Positions 7,324 to 13,820 are shown, counted from the first letter of the stretch. The stretch is 16,901 bases of DNA from Candidatus Caccousia avistercoris (GCA_018715025.1 DVMK01000032.1:1-16901); one strand, 5' to 3'. Notes: generated by a model not told the origin, from the letters alone. Numbers and translations: made by a program.

Positions 7324-7365
7324 CCCTCCGCCCTCCCGTTCCCAGAGGAAGGGGAGGGCGGAGGG
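7324..7365 (-). promoter_or_regulatory. 14-bp GC-rich hairpin in the mreC leader
   Basis: CCCTCCGCCCTCCC at 7324-7337 is the perfect inverted complement of 7352-7365, with a 14-nt loop. In minus-strand RNA it ends about 10 nt before the mreC Shine-Dalgarno and is not followed by a U-tract. It is therefore a 5'-UTR structure, not a terminator. It may limit ribosome access or protect a processed 5' end; that role is inference. Confidence 0.6.
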
Positions 7366-7438
7366 AATGGTCGGTTCGTGGTAAACGCCGCCCCCGCCCC
7401 GCGGGGACAGGGAGGCGGGGAAAAGCGGAATCCGCCTG

Positions 7439-7464
7439 AAAAACAGGGCGGCTGCGGCCGCCTG
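7439..7464 (-). terminator. Second intrinsic terminator between mreB and mreC
   Basis: In minus-strand RNA, CAGGCGGC (7464-7457), loop CGCA, then GCCGCCCTG (7452-7444) forms an 8-bp stem with one bulged C. TTTTT (7443-7439) follows immediately. It lies just downstream of a stronger terminator, making a tandem pair. Confidence 0.65.
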
Positions 7465-7477
7465 TGGGGAAACCGGC

Positions 7478-7505
7478 AAAAGGGAGCCTTTCGGAAAAGG
7501 CTCCC
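7478..7505 (-). terminator. Intrinsic terminator after mreB
   Basis: In minus-strand RNA, GGGAGCCTTT, a 4-nt loop TCCG and AAAGGCTCCC form a perfect 10-bp stem followed directly by TTTT. It starts about 52 nt after the mreB stop. Confidence 0.85.
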
Positions 7506-7557
7506 TCCTCCATACCGTTTTTCAGCTCCGCCCGTTGCCGCAGGGCGGTTCCTCCGG

Positions 7558-8571
7558 TCAGCGCCGGTTGTTTTTGTAATACGAGTTGGGCATGGAAACC
7601 TCCAGCCGCTTGCCGGTGCCGTCCACCACGCAGTCCAGGGGGCTGTCCGCCACATGCACGGGCATGCCGGTTTCCTGCTCTACCAGCTGGTCCAGGCCGC
7701 GCAGCAGGGCGCCGCCGCCGGTGAGCATAATGCCGTGGTCGATAATGTCGGCCGAAAGCTCCGGGGGGGTCTTTTCCAGGGTGCTCTTAATGGCGTCCAC
7801 AATGGTGGCCAGCGGGTCAGAGAGGGCTTCCCGCACCTCCTCCGCGGTGATGGTCACGTTCTTGGGCAGGCCGTCCACCAGGTTGCGGCCCTTAATCTCC
7901 ACGCTGGTGCCCCGGTTGTCCTCGGTGGGGAAGGCAGAGCCAATGGCAATTTTAATCTGCTCGGCGGTGCGTTCGCCGATGAGCAGGTTATATTTCTTTT
8001 TCACATAAGAGATGATGGACTCGTCGAACTTGTCCCCGGCTACCCGCACCGAGCAGGAGGTGACGATGTCGCCCAGGGAGATGACGGCAACCTCGGCCGT
8101 GCCGCCGCCGATGTCTACCACCATGCTGCCGGTGGGCTCTGCCACGGGCAGGCCCGCGCCGATGGCGGCGGCCATGGGCTCTTCAATCAGCTCCACCTGG
8201 CTGGCTCCTGCCTGGCGGGCGGCGTCCTCCACGGCGCGGCGCTCCACCTCGGTGACGCCGGAGGGGATGCACACCACGATGTGAGGCTTGGAGAAGGCGG
8301 TGGAACGCACCACCTTGCGGATGAAATGCTTCAGCATGGTGGCGGTAATGTCAAAGTCCGCGATAACGCCGTCCTTCAGCGGGCGTACCGCCACAATAGA
8401 GCCGGGGGTGCGGCCGATCATTTCCTTGGCCGCTGTGCCTACGGCCAGCACGGTGTCGCTGCGCACGTCCACCGCCACCACGGACGGCTCCCGCATGACG
8501 ATCCCCTTTCCCTTCATAAATACCAGGGTGTTCGCCGTACCCAGATCGATGCCGATATCTTTTGAGAACAT
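7558..8571 (-). CDS. mreB: Rod shape-determining actin homologue MreB
   Basis: 337 aa, normal for MreB. It is a cytoplasmic actin-like ATPase that forms membrane-associated filaments guiding the elongation machinery. Actin-superfamily motifs are visible: phosphate 1 DIGIDLGTANTLVF at residues 5-18, connect 1 and phosphate 2 with VVDIGGGTAEVAVIS at about 155-169, EEPMAAAIGAG, and the adenosine motif MLTGGGALLRGLDQLV near 282-297. I chose ATG 8571 (MFSKDIGIDLG) because it matches the family N-terminus. The in-frame TTG at 8583 sits only 1 nt after the AAAGGGGA site and is unlikely. A promoter lies about 100 nt upstream and tandem terminators follow, so mreB can be made as a single-gene transcript. 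Confidence 0.97.
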   Translation of the reverse strand: MFSKDIGIDLGTANTLVFMKGKGIVMREPSVVAVDVRSDTVLAVGTAAKEMIGRTPGSIVAVRPLKDGVIADFDITATMLKHFIRKVVRSTAFSKPHIVVCIPSGVTEVERRAVEDAARQAGASQVELIEEPMAAAIGAGLPVAEPTGSMVVDIGGGTAEVAVISLGDIVTSCSVRVAGDKFDESIISYVKKKYNLLIGERTAEQIKIAIGSAFPTEDNRGTSVEIKGRNLVDGLPKNVTITAEEVREALSDPLATIVDAIKSTLEKTPPELSADIIDHGIMLTGGGALLRGLDQLVEQETGMPVHVADSPLDCVVDGTGKRLEVSMPNSYYKNNRR

Positions 8572-8673
8572 AGTTTGAAACAATCCCCTTTCAGACAGCC
8601 TCCGGTAGCATGATGTATGTTTCAGAGAAGAGACTTTCCCGAATCATTTTTTGGATTTACATAATTCAAATCT

Positions 8674-8702
8674 ATTATAACCGTTCTTTTCCAAATACAC
8701 AA
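8674..8702 (-). promoter_or_regulatory. Sigma-A type promoter of mreB
   Basis: On the minus strand -35 TTGTGT (8702-8697), a 17-nt spacer and a perfect -10 TATAAT (8679-8674). The start should lie near 8667, giving a leader of about 95 nt before the mreB ATG. Confidence 0.75.
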
Positions 8703-8717
8703 TAAAAAATTTGTAAA

Positions 8718-8787
8718 CTCCCCCACCTCCGGTGGGGAGGACGCGCACCCGCCGCCTACGGCGGCTCTCCCTGGGCGGGTGGGGGAG
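8718..8787. repeat. GC-rich multi-branch inverted repeat upstream of the mreB promoter
   Basis: The outer arms CTCCCCCACC (8718-8727) and GGTGGGGGAG (8778-8787) pair perfectly over 10 bp. Inside or competing with them are CCACC-TCC-GGTGG (8723-8735), ACCCGCC/GGCGGGT (8747-8753/8774-8780) and GCCGCC-TAC-GGCGGC (8751-8765). On the minus strand, CCCCACC-GGA-GGTGGGG is followed by TTTACAAATTTTTT, a poor terminator-like layout. It could stop read-through from upstream into mreB, or be a REP-like repeat. Confidence 0.6.
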
Positions 8788-8896
8788 AACGAAGCGCCCG
8801 CGGTTGTTTCACGGAGGAAGAGAGAGTTTTAGCTGCTCCGCAAAGCCGGGGCAATGGTTTGTGTTCGCACGCTTGCTTTCAAAGTGCCGTACCCCA

Positions 8897-8976
8897 AAAA
8901 ATGCGGAGGAACTTTCGCAATCGTAAGATTGCGAGTGTTCCTGTAAGGGGGCCGGCGTTTAGTGACCCTAAGGGCA
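8897..8976. repeat. Intergenic repeat R2 (short copy)
   Basis: 80 bases identical to R1 1-80 except one A-to-G change. It contains the complete stem-loop A (8907-8942) and the 5' arm of stem B (8950-8956). The 3' arm of stem B and everything after it in R1/R3 is missing; the match stops at AAGGGCA. The following 8977-9009 resembles the right-hand boundary of R3, so this may be an internally deleted copy. A run of six A precedes it. In minus-strand RNA stem A is followed, after CCGCA, by UUUUUU. Confidence 0.85.
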
Positions 8977-8986
8977 GACAAGCAGT

Positions 8987-9061
8987 GTGCCGCGGCAAAG
9001 CCGCGTCACGCGTCGAAGCATAATTTTGCGGGTTGCGTCCCCGCCAAATTACGCTTCGCGC
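8987..9061. repeat. Two adjacent hairpins following R2
   Basis: The first hairpin, 8987-9009, is GTG-c-CGCGGC-AAA-GCCGCG-t-CAC. The second, 9010-9061, is a 20-bp imperfect stem: GCG/CGC, CGAAGC/GCTTCG (9014-9019/9053-9058), TAATTT/AAATTA (9021-9026/9046-9051) and GCGGG/CCCGC (9028-9032/9040-9044), with 1-nt mismatches between blocks. No gene is visible. The remainder to 9140 shows no further clear structure. Confidence 0.65.
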
Positions 9062-9140
9062 CGCCCTACTTTTCCCTGAGAGGTCAGCCACCGCAGGCAG
9101 TTGCTGTTGCTCATTAGCTACCGGCGAGCCGTCCCCCCCA

Positions 9141-9418
9141 ACGCAGAGAAACTTTCGCAATCCTAAGATTGCGAGTGTTTCTGTAAAGGGGCCGGCGTTT
9201 AGTGACCCTAAGGGCACAAGCCGGCCAAGCGGCGAGGGAGAAGGGGGCGACGAGGGAAAGGTAGGACAGCCCCGGGGTCGAGGGGGCGGGGCCCCCCGCG
9301 CGTCTTTGGTTCCTTTCTCCGCGTGGAGAAAGGAACCGCACCGCCGCGTGCGGTCGCGGCAAAGAAGAAATCAGATGTAATAAAAGCAAGTGCATACAAG
9401 AAAAAGCGGGGCGAAGAA
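9141..9418. repeat. Intergenic repeat R3 (long copy)
   Basis: Related to R1 over its length but lacking the roughly 55-base hairpin insertion R1 has at about 151-206. Stem-loop A (9147-9182) has outer arms AGAAAC/GTTTCT where R1/R2 have AGGAAC/GTTCCT. Stem-loop B (9190-9226) is the same as in R1. Stem-loop C (9308-9337) is a perfect 13-bp stem GGTTCCTTTCTCC with loop GCGT, different in sequence from the R1 stem but equally paired. The AT-rich tail with AGATGTAAT and GAAAAAGCGG is conserved. It ends within about 12 bases of the maf stop codon. Confidence 0.85.
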
Positions 9419-9429
9419 ACTGTGCCGCG

Positions 9430-9993
9430 TCACAACGCCCGCAGGCAGCTGACAGGAAGCCCCATCACATTGAAAAAATCGCCCTCAATGCGGCGCACAA
9501 ACCGCATTCCCCGCCCCTGGATCCCATAAGCCCCAGCCTTGTCCATAGGCTCGCCGGAGGCGATGTACGCCAGAATCTCCTCCTCCGAAAGGGGGTAAAA
9601 TTCCACACGGGTGGTTTCCGCGGTGGAAAACGTCCCCCGGGGGCCGGTCAGGCAGAAGCCGGTGTGCACCAGGTGCGCCCGGCCGGAAAGGGCCCGCAGC
9701 ATAGCCGCCGCCTCCGCTTCCCCGGCGGGCTTCCCCAGCAGGCGGCCGTCCAGGTCCACCACTGTGTCGGCGGCCAAAATTTCATCCCCCGGCCGGGAAA
9801 CCGCCCGGTACGCCGGGCTTTCCGCCAGGGCCAGGGCCTTGCGGCGGGCCAGGGCGGCCGCCGCTTCCCGGGGCGGGGGCTGCTCCCCCGCGGGGAAGCT
9901 TTCGTCCGCCTGGGTGGGCATGGCGGTGAAAGAAAACCCCGCCCGCTCCAGAATCTCCTTCCGGCGGGGCGAGGCAGAGGCAAGGTACAGCAT
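9430..9993 (-). CDS. maf: Maf-family nucleotide pyrophosphatase
   Basis: 187 aa, typical of Maf proteins, which hydrolyse non-canonical or canonical nucleoside triphosphates to the monophosphate and pyrophosphate and are linked to septum control. Visible motifs are LASASPRRKEIL at residues 4-15, the catalytic region DTVVDLDGRLLGKP at 76-89, EAAAMLRALSGRAHLVHTG at 94-112 and GEPMDKAGAYGIQGRG at 147-162. IEGDFFNVMGLP at 169-180 closes the set. The ATG at 9993 has AAGGAGG with good spacing and lies 14 nt after the DUF4321 stop. It is the last gene of the zapA operon. Its stop codon sits inside TGTGCCGCGTCAC, which resembles the repeat sequence near R2. Confidence 0.95.
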   Translation of the reverse strand: MLYLASASPRRKEILERAGFSFTAMPTQADESFPAGEQPPPREAAAALARRKALALAESPAYRAVSRPGDEILAADTVVDLDGRLLGKPAGEAEAAAMLRALSGRAHLVHTGFCLTGPRGTFSTAETTRVEFYPLSEEEILAYIASGEPMDKAGAYGIQGRGMRFVRRIEGDFFNVMGLPVSCLRAL

Positions 9994-10007
9994 GGCGCGC
10001 CTCCTTC

Positions 10008-10274
10008 TCAGTCGTGAATGTGAATGTGGCTGTACAGCAGGATGGCCACCAGCAGCAGGATCCCCTGGGCCACATTCAGGCTGATCTGCAGCCCGAAGGT
10101 GACGGTCATCACCGCCAGGTCCACCGTGGCGGGGGCCAGGCCGAAGCTGGCCGACAGCCCCAGCCACGAGAGGAAGGGCGTGCCCGCCGTCACATTCCCA
10201 ATCACCTTGCCCAGCACAATGGCCAGCAAAAGCAGAATGACCAGCAGAAGGGTGCGGATGATGCTTTTCTTCAT
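10008..10274 (-). CDS. DUF4321 small membrane protein
   Basis: 88 aa. Hydrophobic segments lie at about residues 8-26 and 50-82, separated by a loop with FLSWLGLSASFGL and VTFGLQISLNV. This pattern fits the DUF4321 family of short clostridial membrane proteins often found next to maf; the function is unknown. I chose ATG 10274 because it overlaps the dut stop by 4 nt (GTATGA) and has AAGGGGGA upstream. A start at 10292 is possible but lies within dut. Confidence 0.75.
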   Translation of the reverse strand: MKKSIIRTLLLVILLLLAIVLGKVIGNVTAGTPFLSWLGLSASFGLAPATVDLAVMTVTFGLQISLNVAQGILLLVAILLYSHIHIHD

Positions 10275-10738
10275 ACGGGATCCCCCTTCCATTCGCCCTG
10301 CCCGGTAGAGCCGAAGCCCCCGGCCCCCCGGCTGGTTTCCTCCAGGCTTTCCACCTGGCGCAGGGGCAGCCGGGCCACCGGCACCGCCACCAGCTGGGCC
10401 AGCCGTTCCCCGTTCTCTACCCGGCAGGGCTCCTGGGTGAAATTGTACACCCCTATCTGGATCTCGCCCCGGTAGTCGCTGTCAATGACGCCCACGCCGT
10501 TGGTGAGCATAAGGCCCCGCTTCATGCCCAGGCTGCTGCGGGCGAACAGCAGGGCCGCGTACTCCGGCCCGGGCAGCGCCGCCGCAATGCCGGTGGGAAT
10601 AAGCGCCCGCCCCCCGGGGGGGATGACCAGCGGCTCGGGCAGGCAGGCGCTCAGGTCCAGCCCGGCAGAGCCCTCTGTGGCGCGCACCGGCATGACCGCC
10701 GTCTCCCGCACCTTCTTGATCTTCCATTCCTGATTCAT
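10271..10738 (-). CDS. dut: dUTP diphosphatase (dUTPase)
   Basis: 155 aa trimeric-type dUTPase that converts dUTP to dUMP and pyrophosphate, keeping uracil out of DNA and supplying dTMP synthesis. All five motifs are present: 1 SAGLDLSA (24-31), 2 ARSSLG (67-72), 3 GVIDSDYRGEI (84-92 region, with the catalytic Asp and Tyr), 4 NGERLAQLV (109-117) and 5 RGAGGFGSTG (137-146). ATG 10738 overlaps the stop of the upstream membrane-protein gene by 4 nt and has GGGAGGA upstream. The stop overlaps the next gene by 4 nt, so three genes are translationally chained. Confidence 0.96.
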   Translation of the reverse strand: MNQEWKIKKVRETAVMPVRATEGSAGLDLSACLPEPLVIPPGGRALIPTGIAAALPGPEYAALLFARSSLGMKRGLMLTNGVGVIDSDYRGEIQIGVYNFTQEPCRVENGERLAQLVAVPVARLPLRQVESLEETSRGAGGFGSTGQGEWKGDPV

Positions 10739-11157
10739 TGCGGATGTCCTCCCTGTCGATTGATGTTGCCGCGGATATTGCGGATATGCAAAAGATTGTA
10801 CAATTCGTCCGCACTGCCCTTGCGCCGGTACCATTTGGAATATTTATGCCACAATTTCCCCACAGTAAACTGCGAGATCACCAGCCACACCGGCCAGAGG
10901 ATCACGCAGAAGAACACCGGGATGAGCAGAAGGACGGCCAGTTTCACGTTCCCGTATGCGCTGGGGACAAAGATCAAAACGGCGAGCTCCGCCGCCAGAA
11001 AGGCCAGCACAGGGGAAATTTGGAACCAGAACAGCCGCTGGTAGGAGCGGAGCAGCCGCTGATAGTCCTCCTCCGGCAGCAGAAGCTTTGCCAGGCGCAG
11101 CGGATCGCTGTTCTGCATTTTGCTGCGCCAGCCGCCGTATTCCGGCAGCTTTGCCAC
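10735..11157 (-). CDS. Small two-segment membrane protein, unknown function
   Basis: 140 aa, not recognised. It has a polar N-terminus of about 40 residues and two hydrophobic segments at about 43-66 and 71-98. The basic C-terminal part (KLWHKYSKWYRRKGSADELYNLLHIRNIRGNINRQG) probably lies in the cytoplasm. The start is GTG at 11157 with AGGAGGTGA 6 nt upstream, a near-perfect anti-SD match. The gene begins 6 nt after the U32 stop and ends in a 4-nt overlap with dut, so it is translated as part of the operon. No catalytic motif is visible. A role near the division or wall machinery is suggested only by zapA in the operon. Confidence 0.8.
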   Translation of the reverse strand: MAKLPEYGGWRSKMQNSDPLRLAKLLLPEEDYQRLLRSYQRLFWFQISPVLAFLAAELAVLIFVPSAYGNVKLAVLLLIPVFFCVILWPVWLVISQFTVGKLWHKYSKWYRRKGSADELYNLLHIRNIRGNINRQGGHPQ

Positions 11158-11163
11158 TGTGCC

Positions 11164-13281
11164 TCACCTCCTGCCCGCAGAGGGGCCGCCCACGCCCCGG
11201 TAGGAAAGGCCGCGGGTGAATTCGCCCGCGGGGGGCAGGCCCTGCTGGTAGCGGCGCAGGACGGCGGCCTGCTCCTCCAGAGATTCCACAGAAAAGCGGA
11301 GCACGCCGAAATCCATGCCGCGCACCTCGCCCAGCCGGTCAGAAAGCTCCAGCGGCAGGGCGTTGAGCACCTCGCTGCAGGCCCCGTAGCACTGAACGGG
11401 GAACTGCTTTCCCTTCCGGTCGGTGAGGGAAGGGAACCGGCCGGATTCCCGGCAGCCCAGGCAGCCCTTGGGGCCGTTGGCCGCCGGGCAGGCCCGGGTG
11501 AGCATAAGGGGCTGGCGGCCGTACAGCAGCGTCCCCCGGGGAAGGGGGCCGCCCAGGCCGGCGGCCTGGGCCAGGGTCAGCTCAAAGCTCAGCTCGGCGT
11601 CGGCCAGGCCGAATTCCCGGTAAAATTCCAGGGCGGCTGTGTTGGTAATGTTCAGGGAAAAGCCCCCGTGCACGGTGAACCCGCACTCCTTGGCCAGCTG
11701 GGCCGCGCCCAGGTTCCCGGCCCAGCATTCCCGGAACCCGGCCTCCCCGGCCTGCTCCAGGGCGCGGCGCACCCGGGGCTCCAGGCCGAACATGCCCCGG
11801 GGCAGCTCCAGCGCGGCGCGCACCCCCTCCTCCCGCCAGCGGGCCAGCTGCTCGGGCGGGGTGTCGTAGGGCACGTACACCAGCTGGCACTGGGCGGCCC
11901 CCTCCGGCAGGCGGTGCCCCGTCACCCGGATGCGCAGGGGCAGCGGCCCCGGCGCGGCCGCGTGGGGGGCGGGGGAAAAGGGAACCTGCTGAAAGGGGAT
12001 GGCCGGGCGTTCCGCCCGCTGCTCCAGCAGGCTGTCCAGCACCTGCCGCCGCAGCCGGTTCAGCTGAGAAACCGGGAAGGCCAGCCCCTCCCCCACCTGG
12101 CAGCGGATTTCTGCCGGGCGGAAGGGGGTGCCGCCCGTCTTGGCCAGCTGTTCCCGGCAGCGGGCCTCGTCCACAGGGCGGGTGCGGGCAGGCTCCGGGG
12201 GATCCCCCTCCGCCTGGGCCAGGCGGCCCTCCCCGTCGCTGGCTTCCAGCCGCAGGGGCCGCCCCGCCTCTGCCGTGAGGGAAAAGGAAACCGGCACCCG
12301 GGGGTATTCGTCCTTGTACAGGGCGTGCAGCTCCCCGAACAGGGCGGGGGTGGCCGCCGCCACATCCTCCCGGGAGCGCACGCCGAACATGGCGCGGCCG
12401 GGGGAGCCGCCGTCGGCGAACCCGGCGGTGAACCCGGAACGGGAGAACACCGACTCCAGGTTTTCCAGAAGCCGCGGCGGGGGCGCGTCCCCGTCCGCCT
12501 GCCTGCGGCAGGCCGTCACGGCGGCGGCCACGTATTCCGGCCGCTTCATGCGGCCCTCAATTTTGGCGCTGCATACCCCGGCGGCGGCCAGGTCCCCCAG
12601 CCGGGAGATGAGGGAGAGATCCTTCAGGCTCAGGTCGTGGCCGGTGCCCCCCGGGCCGGAAAAGGGCAGGCGGCAGGTCTGGGCGCACATGCCCCGGTTC
12701 CCGCTGCGGGAGCCCAGCATGGCGCTGAAATAGCACTGGCCCGAAACCGACATGCACAGCGCCCCGTGAACGAAGCTTTCCAGCTCCAGGGAAACGGCCC
12801 CCCGCACCTGGCGGATCTCCTCCAGGGACATTTCCCGGGCCAGCACCGCCCGGGTGCACCCGGCCTCCTCCGCGGCCCTGGCCCCCGCAGGGGTGTGCAG
12901 GCTCATCTGGGTGGAGGCGTGCAGCGGCAGCTGGGGCGCGCAGGCCCGCAGGCGCAGCAGCAGGCCAGGGTCCTGCACCAGAACCGCGTCCACCGGCAGG
13001 GTGCAGGCGTACCGGGCCAGCTCCACCGCCCGGGGAAGCTCGTCCTCCAGAAGAAGGGTGTTCAGGGCCAGGTGAACCCGCACCCCCCGGGCGTGGCAGT
13101 AGCGCACCGCCTCGCGCAGGGCCTGGCTGTCAAAGTTGTGGGCGCTGGCCCGGGCGGAAAAGGAGTCCGCCCCCAGGTACACCGCGTCCGCCCCGGCCCG
13201 CACCGCCGCCGCCAGGCTTTCCGGCGAACCGGCGGGGGCCAGAATCTCCATGTGCTCCAGCGGGATGCTCTTCCGGCTCAT
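11164..13281 (-). CDS. Peptidase U32 family protein with DUF3656 (RlhA/YdcP-like)
   Basis: 705 aa. The N-terminal U32 domain begins EILAPAGSPESLAAAVRAGADAVYLG (residues 12-37). The U32 signature at about 169-206 includes FVHGALCMSVSGQC and GNRGMCAQTCRLP, with Cys176, Cys183, Cys199 and Cys203. The KTGGTPF and SQLNRLRR stretches (about 381-412) fit DUF3656, and a second TIM-barrel-like half follows, with CPAANGPKGCLGC near 600. Length and layout match E. coli RlhA (YdcP), a U32 protein needed for 5-hydroxycytidine in 23S rRNA; other U32 proteins modify tRNA. The RNA-hydroxylation role is inference; older annotations say protease or collagenase. The start at 13281 overlaps the zapA stop by 4 nt. 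An internal ATG at 13251 is an alternative. Confidence 0.88.
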   Translation of the reverse strand: MSRKSIPLEHMEILAPAGSPESLAAAVRAGADAVYLGADSFSARASAHNFDSQALREAVRYCHARGVRVHLALNTLLLEDELPRAVELARYACTLPVDAVLVQDPGLLLRLRACAPQLPLHASTQMSLHTPAGARAAEEAGCTRAVLAREMSLEEIRQVRGAVSLELESFVHGALCMSVSGQCYFSAMLGSRSGNRGMCAQTCRLPFSGPGGTGHDLSLKDLSLISRLGDLAAAGVCSAKIEGRMKRPEYVAAAVTACRRQADGDAPPPRLLENLESVFSRSGFTAGFADGGSPGRAMFGVRSREDVAAATPALFGELHALYKDEYPRVPVSFSLTAEAGRPLRLEASDGEGRLAQAEGDPPEPARTRPVDEARCREQLAKTGGTPFRPAEIRCQVGEGLAFPVSQLNRLRRQVLDSLLEQRAERPAIPFQQVPFSPAPHAAAPGPLPLRIRVTGHRLPEGAAQCQLVYVPYDTPPEQLARWREEGVRAALELPRGMFGLEPRVRRALEQAGEAGFRECWAGNLGAAQLAKECGFTVHGGFSLNITNTAALEFYREFGLADAELSFELTLAQAAGLGGPLPRGTLLYGRQPLMLTRACPAANGPKGCLGCRESGRFPSLTDRKGKQFPVQCYGACSEVLNALPLELSDRLGEVRGMDFGVLRFSVESLEEQAAVLRRYQQGLPPAGEFTRGLSYRGVGGPSAGRR

Positions 13282-13820
13282 TCCCCGCCGTCCTTCTTCT
13301 CAAAAAAGCGCAGGAAGCCCTTCTCCTCCTCCGGGTCGGGGGTGTGAGGGTCCGGCTTCACATAGCCGCCTTGGGCGGGCTGCGCCGCGTGGCGCAGGGG
13401 GGCGGAACCGTCCGCCGGGGCGCCCTGGCCCGCGGGCGCGGCCTGCTTCTGCGGCTGGGGCTCCTCCTCCGGGCCGGCGGCCAGCCTGCCCCGCAGGGTC
13501 TGAAGCTCCCGGTTCAGACGGTCGATCTCCCGGCGGGATTCGTCCGCCTCCATGCGCGCCCGGGAGGCGTCCTCCACGTAATTTTTGATTTGAGAGCGCA
13601 GGTTGTCCGCCGCCGCCTGCGCCTTGCGGGCGTCGTCGCAGTAATTCAGGGCGGTGAACACCGCCGCCGCCGCCACCGAAAGCCTGTCGTTCTGCTTCAT
13701 CATGGAAGACATGGCCTTCCCTACCTCTTCCCCTACCGCGCGCACATACTCCTCGCTGTCGTCCGTGCCCAGCACGCACTCAATGCCGCACACGTCAATG
13801 CGGACCTTGTTTTTGCTCAA
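13278..13820 (-). CDS. zapA: ZapA-like cell division protein
   Basis: 180 aa. The N-terminal ZapA domain spans about residues 4-75, with KVRIDVCGIECVLGTDDSEEYVRAV and an AAAAVFTALNYCDDARKA helix. A coiled coil at about 65-112 (RMEADESRREIDRLNRELQTLR) follows. The Pro/Gln/Ala-rich linker at 115-160 ends in the short acidic and aromatic tail EEEKGFLRFFEKKDGGE. ZapA binds and bundles FtsZ at the division ring. The linker and tail make it longer than the roughly 80-110 aa of simple ZapA. The start codon is TTG at 13820, supported by AAGGGTGA 6 nt upstream; no in-frame ATG fits. It is the first gene of the operon. Confidence 0.85.
   Translation of the reverse strand: MSKNKVRIDVCGIECVLGTDDSEEYVRAVGEEVGKAMSSMMKQNDRLSVAAAAVFTALNYCDDARKAQAAADNLRSQIKNYVEDASRARMEADESRREIDRLNRELQTLRGRLAAGPEEEPQPQKQAAPAGQGAPADGSAPLRHAAQPAQGGYVKPDPHTPDPEEEKGFLRFFEKKDGGE

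Noticed and set aside
6791..7513. Minus-strand open frame beginning between mreB and mreC (ATGGAGGAGGGAGCC)
   Set aside because: Its first part is the mreB terminator region and the rest overlaps mreC in another frame, with no family resemblance.
8879..9217. Minus-strand open frame of 112 codons with two copies of an LGSLNAGP...LRKFL motif
   Set aside because: It is the R2 and R3 repeats read in the same frame. The internal repeat reflects the DNA repeat; there is no ribosome site, and covarying stems explain the sequence better than coding does.
1..9418. Possible CRISPR array, because related repeats recur
   Set aside because: Only three copies are present, two of them hundreds of bases long and 8 kb from the first. 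There is no regular spacer length and no cas genes.
8680..9429. tRNA or rRNA genes in the large gap
   Set aside because: I looked for cloverleaf-like arms and conserved rRNA stretches and saw none; the stems present do not fit a tRNA layout.
9430..10167. Longer maf start at 10167
   Set aside because: The extra residues overlap the DUF4321 gene in another frame. ATG 9993 has AAGGAGG and starts the conserved LASASPRR motif.
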